In this document: piece after piece, positions 21,901 to 22,941 of the stretch
How positions within the stretch are numbered: the stretch's first letter is position 1
Layout of the letters: each line of letters starts with the position of its first letter
Source: Allorhizocola sp044869915
GTDB lineage: Bacteria; Actinomycetota; Actinomycetes; Mycobacteriales; Micromonosporaceae
Length of the DNA stretch: 22,941 nt
Direction of reading: 5' to 3'
NCBI GenBank assembly: GCA_044869915.1
Contig: JBIOYB010000653.1
Span: 1-22,941, forward strand
The notes under the pieces: generated by a model
Seen by the model: only the letters and a program-made list of their open reading frames with translations
Databases searched by the model: none
What the model was told of the DNA's origin: nothing
Program-made: the position numbers and the translations under genes

Positions 21901-22889
21901 TCAACGGGCAGCACGTGCCGCAGGAGCAGTTCGGGCCGTACATCCAGGACGCGCTCGACGAGATCGAATACGTGATCGGTGACGCCGCGACGACGACGTG
22001 GGGCGCGCGGCGGGCCGCGGACGGCCACCCGGCGCCGTTCCCACTGTCCTATGTGGAGGTCGGCAACGAGGACTGGTTCGACACCTCGGGCAGCTACGCC
22101 TGGCGGTTCACCATGCTGTACGACGCCATCAAGGCCCGTTATCCCCAGCTGAAGGTGATCGCGACCACCGGCGGGCTGCAGGGCGGGTCGGCGTCGTCGA
22201 CGCCCACCGGGCGAGTGCCCGACCTGTCCGACGACCACTACTACGCCCCGCCGTCGTTCTTCGCCACCGTCACCGACCGCTACGACCGGGCCGACCGGGG
22301 CGGCAGGCAGTATCTCGTGGGCGAATACGGTGCGCAGGAAGGCAACCCGACACCCACGCTGCGCGCGGCCGTCGGCGAGGCGGCCATGCTCACCGGCCTG
22401 GAACGCAACAGCGACATGGTGATCGGGAGCATGTATGCGCCGATCCTGGTGCATGAGAACCAACCCAACTGGCCGTCCAATATGGTCGGCTTCGACGCGG
22501 GCCGCAGCTATGGGTCACCGTCCTACTGGGTCGTGCACATGTTCGCCAACAACCTTGGCGCACAAGTGATCGGCAGCCGGCTCACCGGGGCGGGCACGCT
22601 CAAACAGGTGGTCACGAAGACGACCCAGGGAGGCTCCACCACGTACTACATAAAGATTGTCAACACGACGGCGCAGGTCCAATCCGCCCGGCTGACCTTC
22701 CACGGCGCGGCCGGCATCGACGGCACCGGCACCAAGACGGTGCTGACCGGCAACCCGTCGACGCGCAACACACTCGACCAGCCCGGCGCGATCGCCCCGG
22801 TCGTCGAGCAGGTCACCGGGCTCGGCCTGTCGAGTCGCTTGTCGATCCCGGCAAACTCGGTGACCGTGCTGCGGGTGACCGGCCGCTGA
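18972..22889 (+). CDS. Secreted alpha-L-arabinofuranosidase (GH51) with three N-terminal LamG-like domains
   Basis: The product has 1305 aa. The GTG start at 18972 has AGGAGG 5 nt upstream and is followed by a signal peptide (about residues 1-36); upstream in-frame ATGs lack ribosome sites. Three concanavalin-like LamG modules (about residues 42-248, 249-453 and 454-672) may bind sugar chains or the cell surface; the first two are close copies (QSFTASGWIRL/QSFSVAAWVRT, VSGFYLQ/VSGFFLQ). The GH51 part (about 678-1305) begins YGLLLEDISHSVEGGIYAELV, contains a CBM4/9-like insert, then LRIPGGNYLEG. The acid/base is Glu1033 in VEVGNEDW and the nucleophile Glu1118 in LVGEYGAQ. It would release arabinofuranose from arabinoxylan or arabinan, outside the cell. 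The organisation is like fungal and actinomycete exported GH51 enzymes rather than the intracellular ones. Confidence 0.94.
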   Translation: MYPTSARNRRVALLGVLALWASALVGIADPPTAQAGTGPAPVSRWQFDEGTGQTAADSVGTHPATLAGNAAWTPGIHGPSALSLDGAGDFADAGAGVIDTSQSFTASGWIRLDRVTGYQTLVSVDGSQVSGFYLQLRDDTRRFAFVKLPADASAGAPAFPSATFDPVVGQWYQLTGVFDATARTLALYVNGQLQGITPAPATWVAGGSLVIGRGRFGGNPVDFVDGTIDDVRVWAQALTAPEVAQLATNGTWRFDEGTGPTAEDDSLANVHGTLTGGATWAPGVVGDSAVEFDGATGFVDMPAPVVDTSQSFSVAAWVRTDVPAGFRTAVSVDGESVSGFFLQRRDDGRLAFTVLTADAPGGGAVAGSSFTAQTGQWYHLVGVYNRAAGTISLYVNGSLQQTVAHTTPWRAGGHFVVGRAKYNGSNVDFWDGGVDDVRTFPFSVDAGGAAALATSGLWHLDEGSGTVAANASPDAAPATLRGSGATWTAAGASGAAVALDGTSDVSVDDRPALNIGTGSASLAAWVRTTSAAVQPVVSKGTSDSGYGLSVNGGRVVARIGGGGARLEVSTSAAVVADGGWHSVAFVLDRDLQRLRIYVDGESANLAVAAGSCGTLATSDSLDTTACTSASGDSTAQFTMGSTGGAAPRLTGAVDEVRLVRFALTAEQVAALAGANALSIDATDIRATTRRTTYGLLLEDISHSVEGGIYAELVRNRTFKESYQPGSGPGAGTVPYWSLVTGGGATGTLAVDQTTPLNDAIDRSLKVHIGSLARGGRVAASNIGYYGIAVRAATTYRGSLWAKSSPGWQGTIHVSLEKPDGTVLATRALTSLGTDWAKHEFTLRTPAGIAPSTDNRIVVSLRSNQAVAEQDVWLSVVSLFPPTFKNRPNGLRPDLAEKFAALKPGLLRIPGGNYLEGATLETRFDWKATLGPIETRPGHQNTAWGYWSTDGMGLLEYLRMAEDIGAQPLLAVFAGYTLNGQHVPQEQFGPYIQDALDEIEYVIGDAATTTWGARRAADGHPAPFPLSYVEVGNEDWFDTSGSYAWRFTMLYDAIKARYPQLKVIATTGGLQGGSASSTPTGRVPDLSDDHYYAPPSFFATVTDRYDRADRGGRQYLVGEYGAQEGNPTPTLRAAVGEAAMLTGLERNSDMVIGSMYAPILVHENQPNWPSNMVGFDAGRSYGSPSYWVVHMFANNLGAQVIGSRLTGAGTLKQVVTKTTQGGSTTYYIKIVNTTAQVQSARLTFHGAAGIDGTGTKTVLTGNPSTRNTLDQPGAIAPVVEQVTGLGLSSRLSIPANSVTVLRVTGR

Positions 22890-22941
22890 GGGGCCTTTTC
22901 TCAGGCGCGCCATGATCGTGGTAAGAAAAGCGGTGTGATAG
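22890..22941. other. Gap after the GH51 gene
   Basis: CTTTTCT (22895-22901) and AGAAAAG (22924-22930) form a weak 7-bp inverted repeat with a 22-nt gap, just after the stop. It is a poor terminator. No gene start is visible before the window ends. Confidence 0.4.

Noticed and set aside
18930..22463. A 1177-codon minus-strand open frame opposite the GH51 gene
   Set aside because: Same cause: the plus strand has signal peptide, LamG domains and catalytic motifs, while the antisense translation is compositionally typical of a GC-driven shadow.

Overview
This is a GC-rich chromosomal window from an actinomycete. The evidence is strong G/C bias at third codon positions, GTG starts, many SARP/AfsR-type regulators and secreted hydrolases with actinobacterial signal peptides and Pro/Ser linkers. 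A soil or plant-litter filamentous actinomycete, perhaps of the Micromonosporales, fits best, but the genus is inference. I see no tRNA, rRNA, CRISPR, transposase or phage gene.

Layout. 1-3300: a truncated-by-window SARP/AfsR regulator (minus), divergent from a secreted trypsin-like protease. 3300-5900: a minus-strand block with a Tat-exported beta-carbonic anhydrase, a PIG-V-like membrane mannosyltransferase and a DUF1232 membrane protein. 6171-7829: a secreted glucuronoyl esterase (CE15) with a CBM2. 7830-8995: a 1.17 kb gene-free island of several short-repeat families, including a 16-unit heptamer array with G-quadruplex potential. 8996-10991: DUF4259 protein, a LysE-type exporter with a structured leader, and a Clp_N-only protein. 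11071-15401: a full-length AfsR-like regulator (927 aa) followed by convergent genes for two small secreted proteins and a META-domain lipoprotein. 15522-17338: DUF6325 and SHOCT proteins and an aldose 1-epimerase. 17383-18868: a small secreted protein closely followed by a SARP that has lost most of its NB-ARC/TPR part. 18972-22889: a large secreted protein with three LamG domains and a GH51 alpha-L-arabinofuranosidase.

Two themes tie the window together. First, hemicellulose use: the CE15 esterase would cut lignin-glucuronoxylan esters, the GH51 enzyme would remove arabinose side chains, and a palindrome like the actinomycete xylanase operator lies upstream of the esterase. Second, SARP/secreted-protein pairing: each of the three SARP genes is next to one or more genes for exported proteins. 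Three of those exported-protein promoters carry heptamers repeated at 11-bp intervals, with the last heptamer exactly 8 bp before a -10-like hexamer, which is the known geometry of SARP operators. The heptamer is GTGATCG-like at the protease and WTCAGSR-like at the two small secreted proteins, suggesting two separate local circuits. This regulatory layout, the deletion-derived SARP and the heptamer array are the most interesting parts of the window.
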